Source: Pseudoflavonifractor sp. Marseille-P3106
Lineage (GTDB): Bacteria > Bacillota > Clostridia > Oscillospirales > Oscillospiraceae
Assembly: GCA_900169975.1 (NCBI GenBank)
Contig: LT827126.1
Location: 961,723 to 1,025,722 of the forward strand
Direction: 5' to 3'
Length of the DNA: 64,000 nt
The notes under the pieces: model-generated
Databases searched by the model: none
Seen by the model: the letters and a program-made list of their open reading frames with translations, nothing else
Told to the model about the DNA's origin: nothing
Shown: positions 44,642-53,372 of the stretch, one piece after another
How positions within the stretch are numbered: the stretch's first letter is position 1
Layout of the letters: each line of letters opens with the position of its first letter
Position numbers and translations under genes: made by a program

Positions 44642-46846
44642 TTAATAGGCGGGTCTTCCGAAGGCGTAGAAATGCTGCTGCCAGTAGGAAGAGTTGATGG
44701 ATGTGTACTGAATGGGATCGCCGCAGTGGATCATGACCCCATCACCGACGTAAATGCCGACGTGAGACACGCCGGGGGTGTCATACGTCCCAACGAAAAA
44801 GATGAGATCACCGGGCTGTGCATTCGCCTTTGAAACCGGCGTACTGATGTTGTAAAGCCCCTGTGCGCCCAGCCGCCCGGTGTTCACAAGCCCGCTGTTT
44901 GTGAGAACATAGCTGACGAAGCCGGAGCAGTCAAAGGACGTGTCGGGATTGGAGCCGCCCCAAACATACGGATAACCGAGATACTTTTCCGCCTCAGTAA
45001 TCAGCGTTGCAAACTTCTCATCGTTCAGGTATTCCGGGTTGACATCGTAGTCAGCGGGCGGATTTGTGATGTACTTGTCCACATAGGGAGAGTCACCGAA
45101 CAGATCCTCGCGGTTACCCAGCACCGACATATACGTTGCGTACATGGAAAGCTGTTCCTGAGACATGATGTAGACCGGGACGTGGGAGAGATTGAAGTTT
45201 TCGAGCTTCACGTTGCAGATGTAGTAGTCATACGGGACGCGATAGGTTTCCGTGTGCGTATTGCCGTCTGCGTCCGTCCATGTGTCGGTTTCCGTGCGGT
45301 ATCTGGTTTCGACGATAACCTCTTCGGTGAGGATGTACTGCTTTTCAAACAGCATTTGGAGCGTACCTTGTACCTCATCCAGCGTGAACTCGCCCTCATG
45401 GAGAGCCGAGAGGATGGAGATCAGCACATAGGGGTCATGCTCAATATCATCCAGATCAAAGTGATACTCGTCATAGTCATGGTTACTTTCATAGTTATCC
45501 AGATAGCTTTGCAGCTCTTGCTCCATCCGGCAATACTGCGCCTCCGCGCCCAGCATCGCGTCATCCTCGCTGAGATAAGAGGATGCAATAACCGACGAGC
45601 CGGTAGAGGTGAGCATCGAACACGAGCTGATTCCGGCACCGAGCAAAACGAGAAGGGCAATTCCGACGCCGATCCAAATGAAGACCTTCTTGTTCTTCTC
45701 AAAGAACTCCTTGATCTTGTCGGATGCCTTTTCGCCGAGCTTCTTGCCGGTATTCTTTGTGGCAGTCCCGGCGGTCTGAGACCCGGCATTTCGAGCGACG
45801 GCATATTCCTTCTTGATGCTCTGCTTCTGGTAGTGCTTGTTCATGTTCTGCTTCTTCATCTCAGGATGCTCCTGCTGATTTCTCTCATATTGGAGCTTTG
45901 CATCCGCAGCATCAGCCTTATGTTCCAGCTTGGAGACCTTCTCATAAGGCTTGTTGATGCTGTTTTCCCGATGATGACTGAAATGCCGAGCGGCAGTCTC
46001 GGCGGCGATCTCCGTCTTATGCGCCGCCTCAACCGCCGTGTTTTCCTGTTCGACCTCATGGATTTTGCCGTGAATGCCGGAAGCGAGGGTGTCACCGACC
46101 TTGCGGACGGTTTTATCCGCTTCAAATTGCAGCTTGCCTTTGCCCTTTGGCTTTTTCAGCTCATCCTCAAAATGAAGGCGGGTTTTGCCCTTGCCGGTCT
46201 CTTCATCAAAAACGCGCTCCTTCTTGAGAACCTTGTGCGTGGGCAACTTCTCGCGGGCAGCATCCAGACGCTCATGTGCCTTCTCAGACTTCCTTTCGAG
46301 CTTCTGCATCCGCTTCGTGGGCGGGACGGCATCGTCCGAGACCGGCTTTGCAGAGGCGGTTTCCGCCGCTTGAGTGAGAATAGCATCCGCATCCACTGCT
46401 TCAACCGCAGATGTCTTGCGCAGCTTGTGCGTGACAACCGTTTCGGCAATCACCGTGCCGGTATGAGAAGAAACGCCGTGCTGCTCTAAGGTTGGAGGCT
46501 TGAACGGCGTTTCCGAGGGCAGCGGTTCGGGTACATTCTGGGGTGGATTTTCTGCCCTTTTCTCTTCTGTGACGGACGTTTCCGAGGGCGGCTGTGTGTC
46601 GTTATCTTCGGCGTGTTCCGTCTGAAACTGACGCTGCTGACGGCGCATCTGCACCTTTTTCTGGTCCTCCGCAGAAAGAGCTTCGGAAGATTCTGCTGTC
46701 TCAGCGGGCTTCACCAGCTCCGCATCTTCCGGACGTTTTGACACACGCTGCTCGGTGCCAGCCGTCAGGTTTTCCTCAACCGCGCCCTCCCGCTTCATCC
46801 GCAGAACAACCTTGTCGCGGGCTTTGAGTTCCGGTTCCTTGGACAT
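44642..46846 (-). CDS. Conjugation peptidoglycan hydrolase, NlpC/P60 type (CD1108-like)
   Basis: The 734-residue protein has a long charged cytoplasmic part (1-380, with two coiled coils), one membrane helix at about 385-405 (VFIWIGVGIALLVLLGAG) and an extracellular domain ending in an NlpC/P60 cysteine peptidase: FDCSGFVSYVL (Cys near 640), VSHVGIYVGDGV with His, and HCGDP. It opens the wall for the transfer channel, as Orf14 of Tn916. It overlaps the methyltransferase by one base. Confidence 0.9.
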   Translation of the reverse strand: MSKEPELKARDKVVLRMKREGAVEENLTAGTEQRVSKRPEDAELVKPAETAESSEALSAEDQKKVQMRRQQRQFQTEHAEDNDTQPPSETSVTEEKRAENPPQNVPEPLPSETPFKPPTLEQHGVSSHTGTVIAETVVTHKLRKTSAVEAVDADAILTQAAETASAKPVSDDAVPPTKRMQKLERKSEKAHERLDAAREKLPTHKVLKKERVFDEETGKGKTRLHFEDELKKPKGKGKLQFEADKTVRKVGDTLASGIHGKIHEVEQENTAVEAAHKTEIAAETAARHFSHHRENSINKPYEKVSKLEHKADAADAKLQYERNQQEHPEMKKQNMNKHYQKQSIKKEYAVARNAGSQTAGTATKNTGKKLGEKASDKIKEFFEKNKKVFIWIGVGIALLVLLGAGISSCSMLTSTGSSVIASSYLSEDDAMLGAEAQYCRMEQELQSYLDNYESNHDYDEYHFDLDDIEHDPYVLISILSALHEGEFTLDEVQGTLQMLFEKQYILTEEVIVETRYRTETDTWTDADGNTHTETYRVPYDYYICNVKLENFNLSHVPVYIMSQEQLSMYATYMSVLGNREDLFGDSPYVDKYITNPPADYDVNPEYLNDEKFATLITEAEKYLGYPYVWGGSNPDTSFDCSGFVSYVLTNSGLVNTGRLGAQGLYNISTPVSKANAQPGDLIFFVGTYDTPGVSHVGIYVGDGVMIHCGDPIQYTSINSSYWQQHFYAFGRPAY

Positions 46847-47874
46847 CAGATTTCACCTCCAATCCGCTTGTAGGCAAGCTCGGTGTATTCAGGGTTCAGC
46901 TCTATGCCCACGAAATGACGCCCCATTTGTGAGGCAACCATGCCGGTTGTGCCGCTTCCCATAAAGGGGTCAAGCACAATGCCGCCTTCTGGACAACCGG
47001 CGAGAAGACAGGTCTCAACCAGCTTCGGAGGGTAGGCGGCATAGTGACCGCCCTTGAAGGGGACGGTGTTGATCTTCCAGACATCGCGCTTGTTGCGGAG
47101 CGGATTGATGTCACAATCTTTGATCTCTCCATGCTCACGGGGGCGGTTGATGGACTGAGGCTGAGGCTGACCGGGAACAGGCTTGCCGTACTTGTTGCCG
47201 CCTTTCATGCCGCGCTTGAGGCGTTCTGCCGTTGCAGGGGCAATCGGCTCGGAGATTGCCTTGTAGTCGAAGAAATACTTTTTCGACTTGGAGAACAGGA
47301 AGACGTGTTCGTAGCAGCGGGCGCAGCGGTCTTTCACGCTCTCCGGCATGGGGTTATCCTTCATCCAGATGATGTCGTTGCGCAGATACCAGCCGGTATC
47401 ACGGAGGGCAAACGCCAGCATCCACGGAATGCCGATCATGTCCTTCGGCTTGCAGCCCTCAACCTTGTTGTTGAGAGCCACAGCCTGACCGTTTCTGCCG
47501 TAGGGGTTCTTCGGGTCAATAAAATCGCCCTGATTGCCTTTCCCGGCGTAGGTGTCCGAGATGTTCAGCCAGAGCGTTCCATCCGGACGCAAAACGCGCC
47601 TGACTTCGGTAAACACTTCCGTCAAGCGCGAGATATATTCCTTCGGCGTTGTCTCTCTGCCGATCTGAGCATCCATGCCGTAATCACGGAGCGCGTAATA
47701 CGGAGGGGATGTCACACAGCAATGAACGCTGTCATCGGGCAGAGTTTTCAGGATTTCAAGGCAATCGCCGGTATGAATGATGTCAAGTTGTATGGTGGTG
47801 TACCTCCTGTTCTGTTGGATTTGTGTTTCCATTGAAATGTTGGCTGTGAAACCCGACAACATTTCAATGGGCAT
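46846..47874 (-). CDS. DNA methyltransferase (beta-class, N4/N6)
   Basis: The 342-residue protein has motif IV TSPPYYALRDYG (SPPY at about 56-59) before motif I LDPFMGSGTTG (about 300), so it is a beta-class methyltransferase of adenine-N6 or cytosine-N4. No restriction enzyme is adjacent, so it is probably a protective methylase for the element. The first ATG (47,874) is coupled to the previous gene; a strong AGGAGG lies 60 bases inside the frame with no normal start codon after it. Confidence 0.9.
   Translation of the reverse strand: MPIEMLSGFTANISMETQIQQNRRYTTIQLDIIHTGDCLEILKTLPDDSVHCCVTSPPYYALRDYGMDAQIGRETTPKEYISRLTEVFTEVRRVLRPDGTLWLNISDTYAGKGNQGDFIDPKNPYGRNGQAVALNNKVEGCKPKDMIGIPWMLAFALRDTGWYLRNDIIWMKDNPMPESVKDRCARCYEHVFLFSKSKKYFFDYKAISEPIAPATAERLKRGMKGGNKYGKPVPGQPQPQSINRPREHGEIKDCDINPLRNKRDVWKINTVPFKGGHYAAYPPKLVETCLLAGCPEGGIVLDPFMGSGTTGMVASQMGRHFVGIELNPEYTELAYKRIGGEI
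47831..47868 (-). other. Perfect 12-bp hairpin at the 5' end of the methyltransferase gene
   Basis: ATTGAAATGTTG (47,831-47,842) pairs perfectly with CAACATTTCAAT (47,857-47,868), loop 14 bases. It covers codons about 3-15 of the methyltransferase frame and lies just before an internal AGGAGG. It could control translation of the gene. Confidence 0.6.
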
Positions 47875-48473
47875 CAGTCGGAGTAATACTCGTCTGGCTC
47901 GTAGTCCTCATCTTCCGTGAAGTCCTCGTCGAGATCGTCAATCTCGTCTGCCCAACGGTCGAAGATTTCCTCGGCTTCCTTCGCCGCCTCACGATAGAGG
48001 CTCAGGCGGTTCTTCTCAAAGGCAGCGAAAGCAGGGACGAACTTGCCGAACTCGCGGATTGCCTTCATATCCTGCGTGCGCATATCTGCGACGCACTGAA
48101 TGATTTCGGACATCGTGAGCAGATCGTCGATCATCAGCTCATACTTGTCCTTGGAGATAGATACGGCTTCATCATCCGCCGCGTCAGCGAACGGGGTATT
48201 CTCGTCGCTGTTGCTGCTTTCGGGAACATCAACCTTGAAATAGAAACCGATCATATCCACAGATACCTTGGTCATAATCTGACGCGCCTCCTTGACCTTT
48301 TCGTCGATGTCCTCCCTCACATGGAGGTAGGCGCGGTGATGCTTCTTGAGGTCGCTTTCCAGTCGGATCAGATCGGTCAGCTCCCACAGAGCCTTAAACA
48401 GTGCGGAGGTGTTCTCTCCGTATTCGATAGCGTCCGCATAGGGAATGGTAATCATCTTGTTGTTCATATTCAA
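47874..48473 (-). CDS. Unknown acidic ICE protein
   Basis: The 199-residue protein begins MNMNNKMITIPYADAIEYG and is largely helical with an extremely acidic C-terminus (DDLDEDFTEDEDYEPDEYY). It lies between VirB4 and the methyltransferase, with TGATG overlap to the latter. No motif or membrane segment is seen. The acidic tail could mimic DNA or bind a partner; this is a guess. Confidence 0.7.
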   Translation of the reverse strand: MNMNNKMITIPYADAIEYGENTSALFKALWELTDLIRLESDLKKHHRAYLHVREDIDEKVKEARQIMTKVSVDMIGFYFKVDVPESSNSDENTPFADAADDEAVSISKDKYELMIDDLLTMSEIIQCVADMRTQDMKAIREFGKFVPAFAAFEKNRLSLYREAAKEAEEIFDRWADEIDDLDEDFTEDEDYEPDEYYSD

Positions 48474-48482
48474 AAATCCTCC

Positions 48483-50882
48483 TTAGTTCTGTACGGTTTC
48501 TTCGGGTTTGGTGGTCATGATGCGGTAGAGCTGGGTGTCCTTCGGGAAATCGTCCTTGAAGGGAACGATGGTCGAGCCGTAGAAGATCAGCCCCTCACCG
48601 GCGTTGGAATTGGTGATGTAGTTCTGCTGGCTGGGCGAGATGTTCAGCGCCTTCGAGAGAATCTGCCGGTCGCCGGATGCCTGATTCAGAAGGTAGACAA
48701 AATCCGAGTTTTCAAAGATGTTCTCTACCTCGCGGGACGCAAGCAGATCCTTGACGTTCTGGGTAATGCCGGTTGGGATGCCGCCCCACTTTCTGAAACG
48801 CTTCCAGATTTCTACGCTGTATGCGGCGGTCTGTTCCTCTTTCAAGAGCAGATGGAACTCGTCCATGTAGTAGCGCGTTGACTTATGCTGGGCGCGGTTG
48901 ATGGTCACTCTGTTCCACACCTGATCCTGCACGATGAGCATTCCGAGCTTCTTGAGCTGCTTGCCGAGTTCGCGGATGTCATAGCAGACGAAGCGGTTGT
49001 TGACATCCACATTCGTTCTGTGATTGAAGACGTTCAGAGAGCCGTGAACATAGATTTCAAGGGCGGTTGCGATGCGCTGTGCCTCCGGTTCCTTCTGATT
49101 TCTCAGAATGTTGTAGAGATCTTCGAGGATCGGCATTTTCTCCGGCTTGGGGTCTGCAAGGAACTCCTGATAGACCATGCGGACACTGCGGTCAATGATG
49201 GTCTTCTCAACCGGCTGCAAGCCGTCCTTGCCGCCGACAATCAGCTCACACATGGAGAGAATGAAGTCGGATTTCAGCGTCAGCGGGTTTTCCTCTTCGG
49301 AGTAGTTCGTGTTGATGTCCAACGGATTGATGTAATCCGTGCTGACCGGCGAGATACGGATAACCTGACCGCCGAGCTTCTGCACGAGGGGAAAATACTC
49401 TGCTTCGGGGTCGCAGACGATGATGTCATCCTCCGTGATGAGGAAGGCGTTCGTCATTTCACGCTTTGCGGAGAAGGACTTACCGGAACCGGGCGTACCC
49501 AAGATCAGTCCGTTGGGGTTTTTGAGCTGCTTGCGGTCAACCATGATCATGTTGTTGGACAGCGCGTTCAGCCCGTAGTAGAGAGCTTCACCGCCCTGAA
49601 AAAGCTCCTGCGTGGTGAACGGCACGAAAACCGCTGTGCTGGAAGTGGTCAGTCCTCGTTCAATTTCCACCTGATTGACGCCGATAGGCAGAGAGGACAT
49701 CAGCCCCTCTTCCTGCTGGAAGTCAAGACGCTTGAGCGCACAGTTATACTTTTGGGCAATGGCGGCGGTCTGGAATACCGCGTTTTCGAGCTTCTGGCGA
49801 TTGGTTGCCGTATTCATGATGAGGATAGTCACAAGAAACAGTCTCTCATTGCGGGTCTGGAGATCCTGCAACAGACGCTTTGCCTCACCGCCGAAGGTAG
49901 CGAGATCGGACGGAATGATGTCCATATCGTAGCCGGAGCGGACTGCCTTTTTCTGCTCTTCAATCTTCATCTTGTCGAGGTCGGTGATCTTCGACTTGAT
50001 GCTCTTGATCGCCTTCGCCTGGTCAATCGTCCGGATATGAAAATTGACCGTGATGTTGCTGTCCATCTCAAGGAAGTCGGCAAGCATACGGTCATTGAGT
50101 TCCGGCGCGAGGATTTGCAGGAAGCTCACCGCGCCGATGGTTTTGCCCATCTTGAAGCACTTGCCTTCACGGAAGTCAAAGGAAGTGGGCGCGATGAAGT
50201 CCTTCGTGCTGAGTCCCGTCCGGGCTACCATGTCAAAGGAAAAGCGGAACGGCTCATTGGTGTCCATGTTGAACACATCATGAAGCACTTTCAGCCGCTC
50301 GTAGCCGGACAGCGGCTCGGTTCTCACACCGAGGGTTTTGAAGTTGTTGAGAATGTCGGTTTCAATGCGTTCGAGCTTCGGCTTTGCCGTGCGGAGGGAG
50401 TCTGCCTCAATGCCGAAGGTGATGTACTTCTTCTTGACCAGTCCGTTGTTGCCCTTGGTGAGCTGGTTTTGCAGCATACCGGAATACTCGGAGCGGATGT
50501 CGTTGAAGGCGTCCTCCTGTGCCGGAATGTTGATGCGCTTGCGGAACTCATTGAGGCTTGCCTTCTGATTGATGAAGGAGAGCTGGACGAAGATCGAGCT
50601 GTCGAAGTAGTTCAGAAAGTCGCACCAGTTCTCAAAGATGGCAGTTTTGTCCTCGTTCTGCGCAAGCTGGTAGTTGATGTCCTCAAAGGCGATGGACTTC
50701 GTGTAGAAGCGGCTGTTCACCTTGCAGATACCGTCGCGGCACATTTCCACATAGGGAATGGTCTGCTGGGCGGACTTGCGGACTTTCTTTGCCTTCCTGT
50801 CCTTTTTCTTCTGCATGACGATCCGCTTCTTTTCCTGAGCGGAAAGGGCATCGCCGTAAACGATGCCGTTTTTGACCGTCAT
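48483..50882 (-). CDS. VirB4-like conjugation ATPase
   Basis: The start chosen is the ATG at 50,882, giving 799 residues; a longer form from 50,960 would overlap prgI by 77 bases. Walker A is LGTPGSGKSFSAKREM (about 462-470), Walker B YYMDEFHLLL (about 675), preceded by the N-terminal TraC-like domain. VirB4 ATPases drive assembly of, and transfer through, the type IV secretion channel at the membrane. It follows PrgI, as is usual in Tn1549-like elements. Confidence 0.93.
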   Translation of the reverse strand: MTVKNGIVYGDALSAQEKKRIVMQKKKDRKAKKVRKSAQQTIPYVEMCRDGICKVNSRFYTKSIAFEDINYQLAQNEDKTAIFENWCDFLNYFDSSIFVQLSFINQKASLNEFRKRINIPAQEDAFNDIRSEYSGMLQNQLTKGNNGLVKKKYITFGIEADSLRTAKPKLERIETDILNNFKTLGVRTEPLSGYERLKVLHDVFNMDTNEPFRFSFDMVARTGLSTKDFIAPTSFDFREGKCFKMGKTIGAVSFLQILAPELNDRMLADFLEMDSNITVNFHIRTIDQAKAIKSIKSKITDLDKMKIEEQKKAVRSGYDMDIIPSDLATFGGEAKRLLQDLQTRNERLFLVTILIMNTATNRQKLENAVFQTAAIAQKYNCALKRLDFQQEEGLMSSLPIGVNQVEIERGLTTSSTAVFVPFTTQELFQGGEALYYGLNALSNNMIMVDRKQLKNPNGLILGTPGSGKSFSAKREMTNAFLITEDDIIVCDPEAEYFPLVQKLGGQVIRISPVSTDYINPLDINTNYSEEENPLTLKSDFILSMCELIVGGKDGLQPVEKTIIDRSVRMVYQEFLADPKPEKMPILEDLYNILRNQKEPEAQRIATALEIYVHGSLNVFNHRTNVDVNNRFVCYDIRELGKQLKKLGMLIVQDQVWNRVTINRAQHKSTRYYMDEFHLLLKEEQTAAYSVEIWKRFRKWGGIPTGITQNVKDLLASREVENIFENSDFVYLLNQASGDRQILSKALNISPSQQNYITNSNAGEGLIFYGSTIVPFKDDFPKDTQLYRIMTTKPEETVQN

Positions 50883-50883
50883 C

Positions 50884-51264
50884 TTAGGCTTTGCCTTTGC
50901 TGTGCTGTTGTTCAAGCTGCAATTCCTCCTGTTCTTTGATTTTCTGCTGAATTTCAGCATAGAGATTGTTTGTGCGATAGGGACGCACCTTGTCGCGGAT
51001 GAACATGGACTGTACGATGTGGTACAGATACTTTTCGGCGGGCTGACCGTCCTTCTCGTAAAGCGCGAAGAAGATGAACGGGAGCATGATAACCACCATC
51101 AGCATTGCCGCCGTAGACAAGTCGAGATGCGCCTTCGCCAGAAAGAAGATCGGAACGCCGACCGCCGCAGCGATGGAAAAACAAATGAGCTGCCGCTTGG
51201 TCAGGTTGAACATGACCTTCGTTTTGACGCGGTTAAGATCCTTCGGGACCGGAACAAATGCCAT
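50884..51264 (-). CDS. PrgI-family membrane protein
   Basis: From the ATG at 51,264 (AAAGGAGGAAACAG upstream) the protein has 126 residues. It starts FVPVPKDLNRVKTKVMFNLT and carries two membrane helices (about 24-44 and 50-72), then a charged tail. PrgI (VirB3-like) proteins sit next to VirB4 and help anchor it. Its start lies inside the end of the XF1762-like gene. Confidence 0.88.
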   Translation of the reverse strand: MAFVPVPKDLNRVKTKVMFNLTKRQLICFSIAAAVGVPIFFLAKAHLDLSTAAMLMVVIMLPFIFFALYEKDGQPAEKYLYHIVQSMFIRDKVRPYRTNNLYAEIQQKIKEQEELQLEQQHSKGKA

Positions 51265-51721
51265 TGACTGTTTCCTCCTTTCTAAGCTGCTTTTCATAGC
51301 GCAGCTTCATTTGTGCGGGATATTGATCCTCCTTCGGCTGACGCTTGCCTGTCCAGCGAAGCCCACCCGCTTTGCCTTGACAGATCCAGCCGGAAGCCCG
51401 AAGGCTTGCACCGTTTTCACTTTCCAGCGTGTAGGTGATGATGCGCTTATAGCCCATAGCCGCAGCAGCTCTTGCCGCCGCACCGTAGAGAAAGCTGCAA
51501 GCGTTCTTCGCCCCGTTGGTGCATAGCCTTGTGACCTCCAATGTGAAGCCGTCATCCAGATACCGGCTGACGGGACGCCCGGCGATGATTACACCGACCA
51601 GCTCACCGCCTGCTTCACAGCCGATGGAGAACTTGTGACCGGCAACAGGATTGTGATGCCGGTGATGCTGCCGGACGTACTCGTTGGCGTCACGAAGAGA
51701 AATGGGCCTTAGCCGCAGCAT
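51233..51721 (-). CDS. XF1762-family (acetyltransferase-like) protein
   Basis: The start is the ATG at 51,721, giving 162 residues. It has the family pattern: LRPISLRDANEYVRQHHRHH, FSIGCEAGGELVGVIIAGRP, and the N-acetyltransferase-like TLESENGASLRASGW near residue 115. It is a common passenger of ICEs and phages; the substrate is unknown. It overlaps the genes on both sides, with 12 bases to the MT-A70 gene. Confidence 0.82.
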   Translation of the reverse strand: MLRLRPISLRDANEYVRQHHRHHNPVAGHKFSIGCEAGGELVGVIIAGRPVSRYLDDGFTLEVTRLCTNGAKNACSFLYGAAARAAAAMGYKRIITYTLESENGASLRASGWICQGKAGGLRWTGKRQPKEDQYPAQMKLRYEKQLRKEETVNGICSGPEGS

Positions 51722-52278
51722 GGTGTTTCCTCCGTCGGAAGATGCGCCGTGCATTCGACCTCATTGCCCCAAACATCCCAGCCTTCGGGAGACTGACGGG
51801 CAAATAGCTCTACGCGGGGAAGGTCTCCCATGAGGCGGACAATGCGTTCCCGCGCCTCATCCGGCTTTTTGGAATGCTCTTCGATGTGGCTGAGGATGAC
51901 CTGACGCACACCGGCGTCAACTCGCTTCGGGTGTCCCTTCGTGGCAAGGATGCAGATTTCGGCATTCGCCCTTGTCCAATACCCCATGCCGGTGAAGAGA
52001 TCATCGTTCCTGCGGTTTTGCTTCACCCATACAAAAGCCACGGTCTTATAAGAAAAGCCCCATGCCGTCAGCACTTCGAGTGCTTCACAGAGGCACGGGA
52101 ACGTGATCCAAAGGAACAGGGCGCAGTCCTTGGCGGCAAGCTCACCGACCGGAAGTGCCTTGATGTCTTCAATACACATTGTCGGGTAGTGGCTTTCTGC
52201 CGACCGTCCCTGTCCCTTCTTGGAGTAAGTCCGATACGCCCAAGGGGGATCGGCGTAGATGATGCTGTATTTCTTCAT
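51709..52278 (-). CDS. MT-A70-family adenine methyltransferase
   Basis: The ATG at 52,278 follows AAGGAGGTCGGCAGC. The 189-residue protein has the catalytic DPPW (YADPPWAYRTYS) near the N-terminus and the C-terminal SAM pocket (PRVELFARQSPEGWDVWGNE). It would methylate adenine-N6 in DNA. It is the second of two stand-alone methylases in the transfer operon, probably protecting the element from restriction. Confidence 0.88.
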   Translation of the reverse strand: MKKYSIIYADPPWAYRTYSKKGQGRSAESHYPTMCIEDIKALPVGELAAKDCALFLWITFPCLCEALEVLTAWGFSYKTVAFVWVKQNRRNDDLFTGMGYWTRANAEICILATKGHPKRVDAGVRQVILSHIEEHSKKPDEARERIVRLMGDLPRVELFARQSPEGWDVWGNEVECTAHLPTEETPCCG

Positions 52279-52291
52279 GCTGCCGACCTCC

Positions 52292-53161
52292 TTAGTGTGC
52301 ATGGAAAATGGATTTTGCGAGGCTTCCGGTCTTGAACAGCGAGAAGCACAGAATAACCGTGTACGCTGCCACAGAGAACAGAGCCGAGTGAATGTTGTCT
52401 GCGACAATCATGCCGTTGATCAGCACCGCGTAGATGCCGACACAGACCATGATGAGAAAGCCCTGAAATGCCAGAGCGAACAAGCCTTTCAGATAGTTCG
52501 TGCCGATGCTGCCCCATTCGCGGTTACTCATGGTTGCGATGGGAATAGGCGCGATGCTCACGGTGCAGTAAATCTCAATCATGCGCCCGTAGAGGATAAC
52601 CGTAATGAGGATCGCCATGATTTTGAGGCACAGACTGATCAGAAGCGTTTCTATCGACAGTCCGAGCAGTTCTCCGACGCCCATGTTCTCCATGCCGGTA
52701 CGCATCTGCGCAATCGTCGAATCAATATCAATGCTCGTGTTGCCGTGGATTACTCCTGCGGCACCGGAAACTACGTTCTGCCCGATGTCGAATACTGCCA
52801 TCACGATGTCAAAGGTGTGCGTCACGAGATAGATCGCCACAGCCGCCTTGAAAAACCACTTGAAGAACATCCAAGTGTCCATGTCGTGAAGGTTGTTTTT
52901 CTCGGTGATCATGGAAATCAGCTCGTAGCACAAAACAAAGGTGATGATGATACCAGCGATGGGGACTATCACGTTTTCGGATAGTCCCCGGATCATCTGG
53001 TACACGCCGCCGTTCCAGCCGGACGGAGTTTGACCGACCTCGGCGGCAATCGTTCCTACCTTCTCGTTGACATCGGTGAACATATTGGTCAGGTTGCTCT
53101 CGATCCATCCGATCAGCATATCCTTGAGAGCCTGTTCGATCTTTTCTAAAATGCTGCCCAA
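52292..53161 (-). CDS. CD1112/TrbL-like conjugal transfer membrane protein
   Basis: The 289-residue protein has six or so membrane helices (about 60-82, 95-118, 170-195, 225-245, 250-285) and the polar segment TNMFTDVNEKVG at the N-terminus. It matches the VirB6/TrbL-like channel protein of clostridial ICEs (CD1112 family) that stands directly downstream of maff2. It is the first complete gene of the transfer operon in the window, because maff2 is interrupted. Confidence 0.88.
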   Translation of the reverse strand: MGSILEKIEQALKDMLIGWIESNLTNMFTDVNEKVGTIAAEVGQTPSGWNGGVYQMIRGLSENVIVPIAGIIITFVLCYELISMITEKNNLHDMDTWMFFKWFFKAAVAIYLVTHTFDIVMAVFDIGQNVVSGAAGVIHGNTSIDIDSTIAQMRTGMENMGVGELLGLSIETLLISLCLKIMAILITVILYGRMIEIYCTVSIAPIPIATMSNREWGSIGTNYLKGLFALAFQGFLIMVCVGIYAVLINGMIVADNIHSALFSVAAYTVILCFSLFKTGSLAKSIFHAH

Positions 53162-53200
53162 TATTTCACCACCCTTCGGTTAAGCTGGGCTTGCCGTGGA

Positions 53201-53277
53201 TTAGCCGAACAAACCGGAGAGCAGGGGGATGAGGGTCGTGCCGATCAGCACCACACCGCCGCCAGCCATGAGCTGTT
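53201..53277 (-). pseudogene. maff2, 3' part, interrupted by the IME
   Basis: The reverse strand reads MAGGGVVLIGTTLIPLLSG and LFG before the stop, which is the C-terminal end of the Maff2 family of small ICE membrane proteins. The 5' part, with codons for IKQLMA, reappears at 63,985-64,000. The join lies in the AGCCATGAGCTG block at 53,264-53,275. The gene is thus broken here by insertion of the IME. Confidence 0.85.
53264..53275. other. Left attachment site of the IME
   Basis: AGCCATGAGCTG, with a one-base difference from AGCCATAAGCTG at 63,983-63,994. The two mark the ends of the inserted element within maff2. The 2-bp crossover lies inside AGCCAT or AGCTG. Confidence 0.8.
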
Positions 53278-53372
53278 TTATCCCTAATTAGGAGTAAAAC
53301 CTTGCTCGATGGCGGGCGGCGGCGTGTCAAAAAATATATGGAATTTTTTAGAACCGCCCCGGCGTGGACAGG

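Noticed and set aside
48885..50939. Open frame (684 codons) antisense to the VirB4 gene
   Set aside because: Shadow of a well-supported ATPase gene with Walker motifs; no ribosome site or family resemblance.
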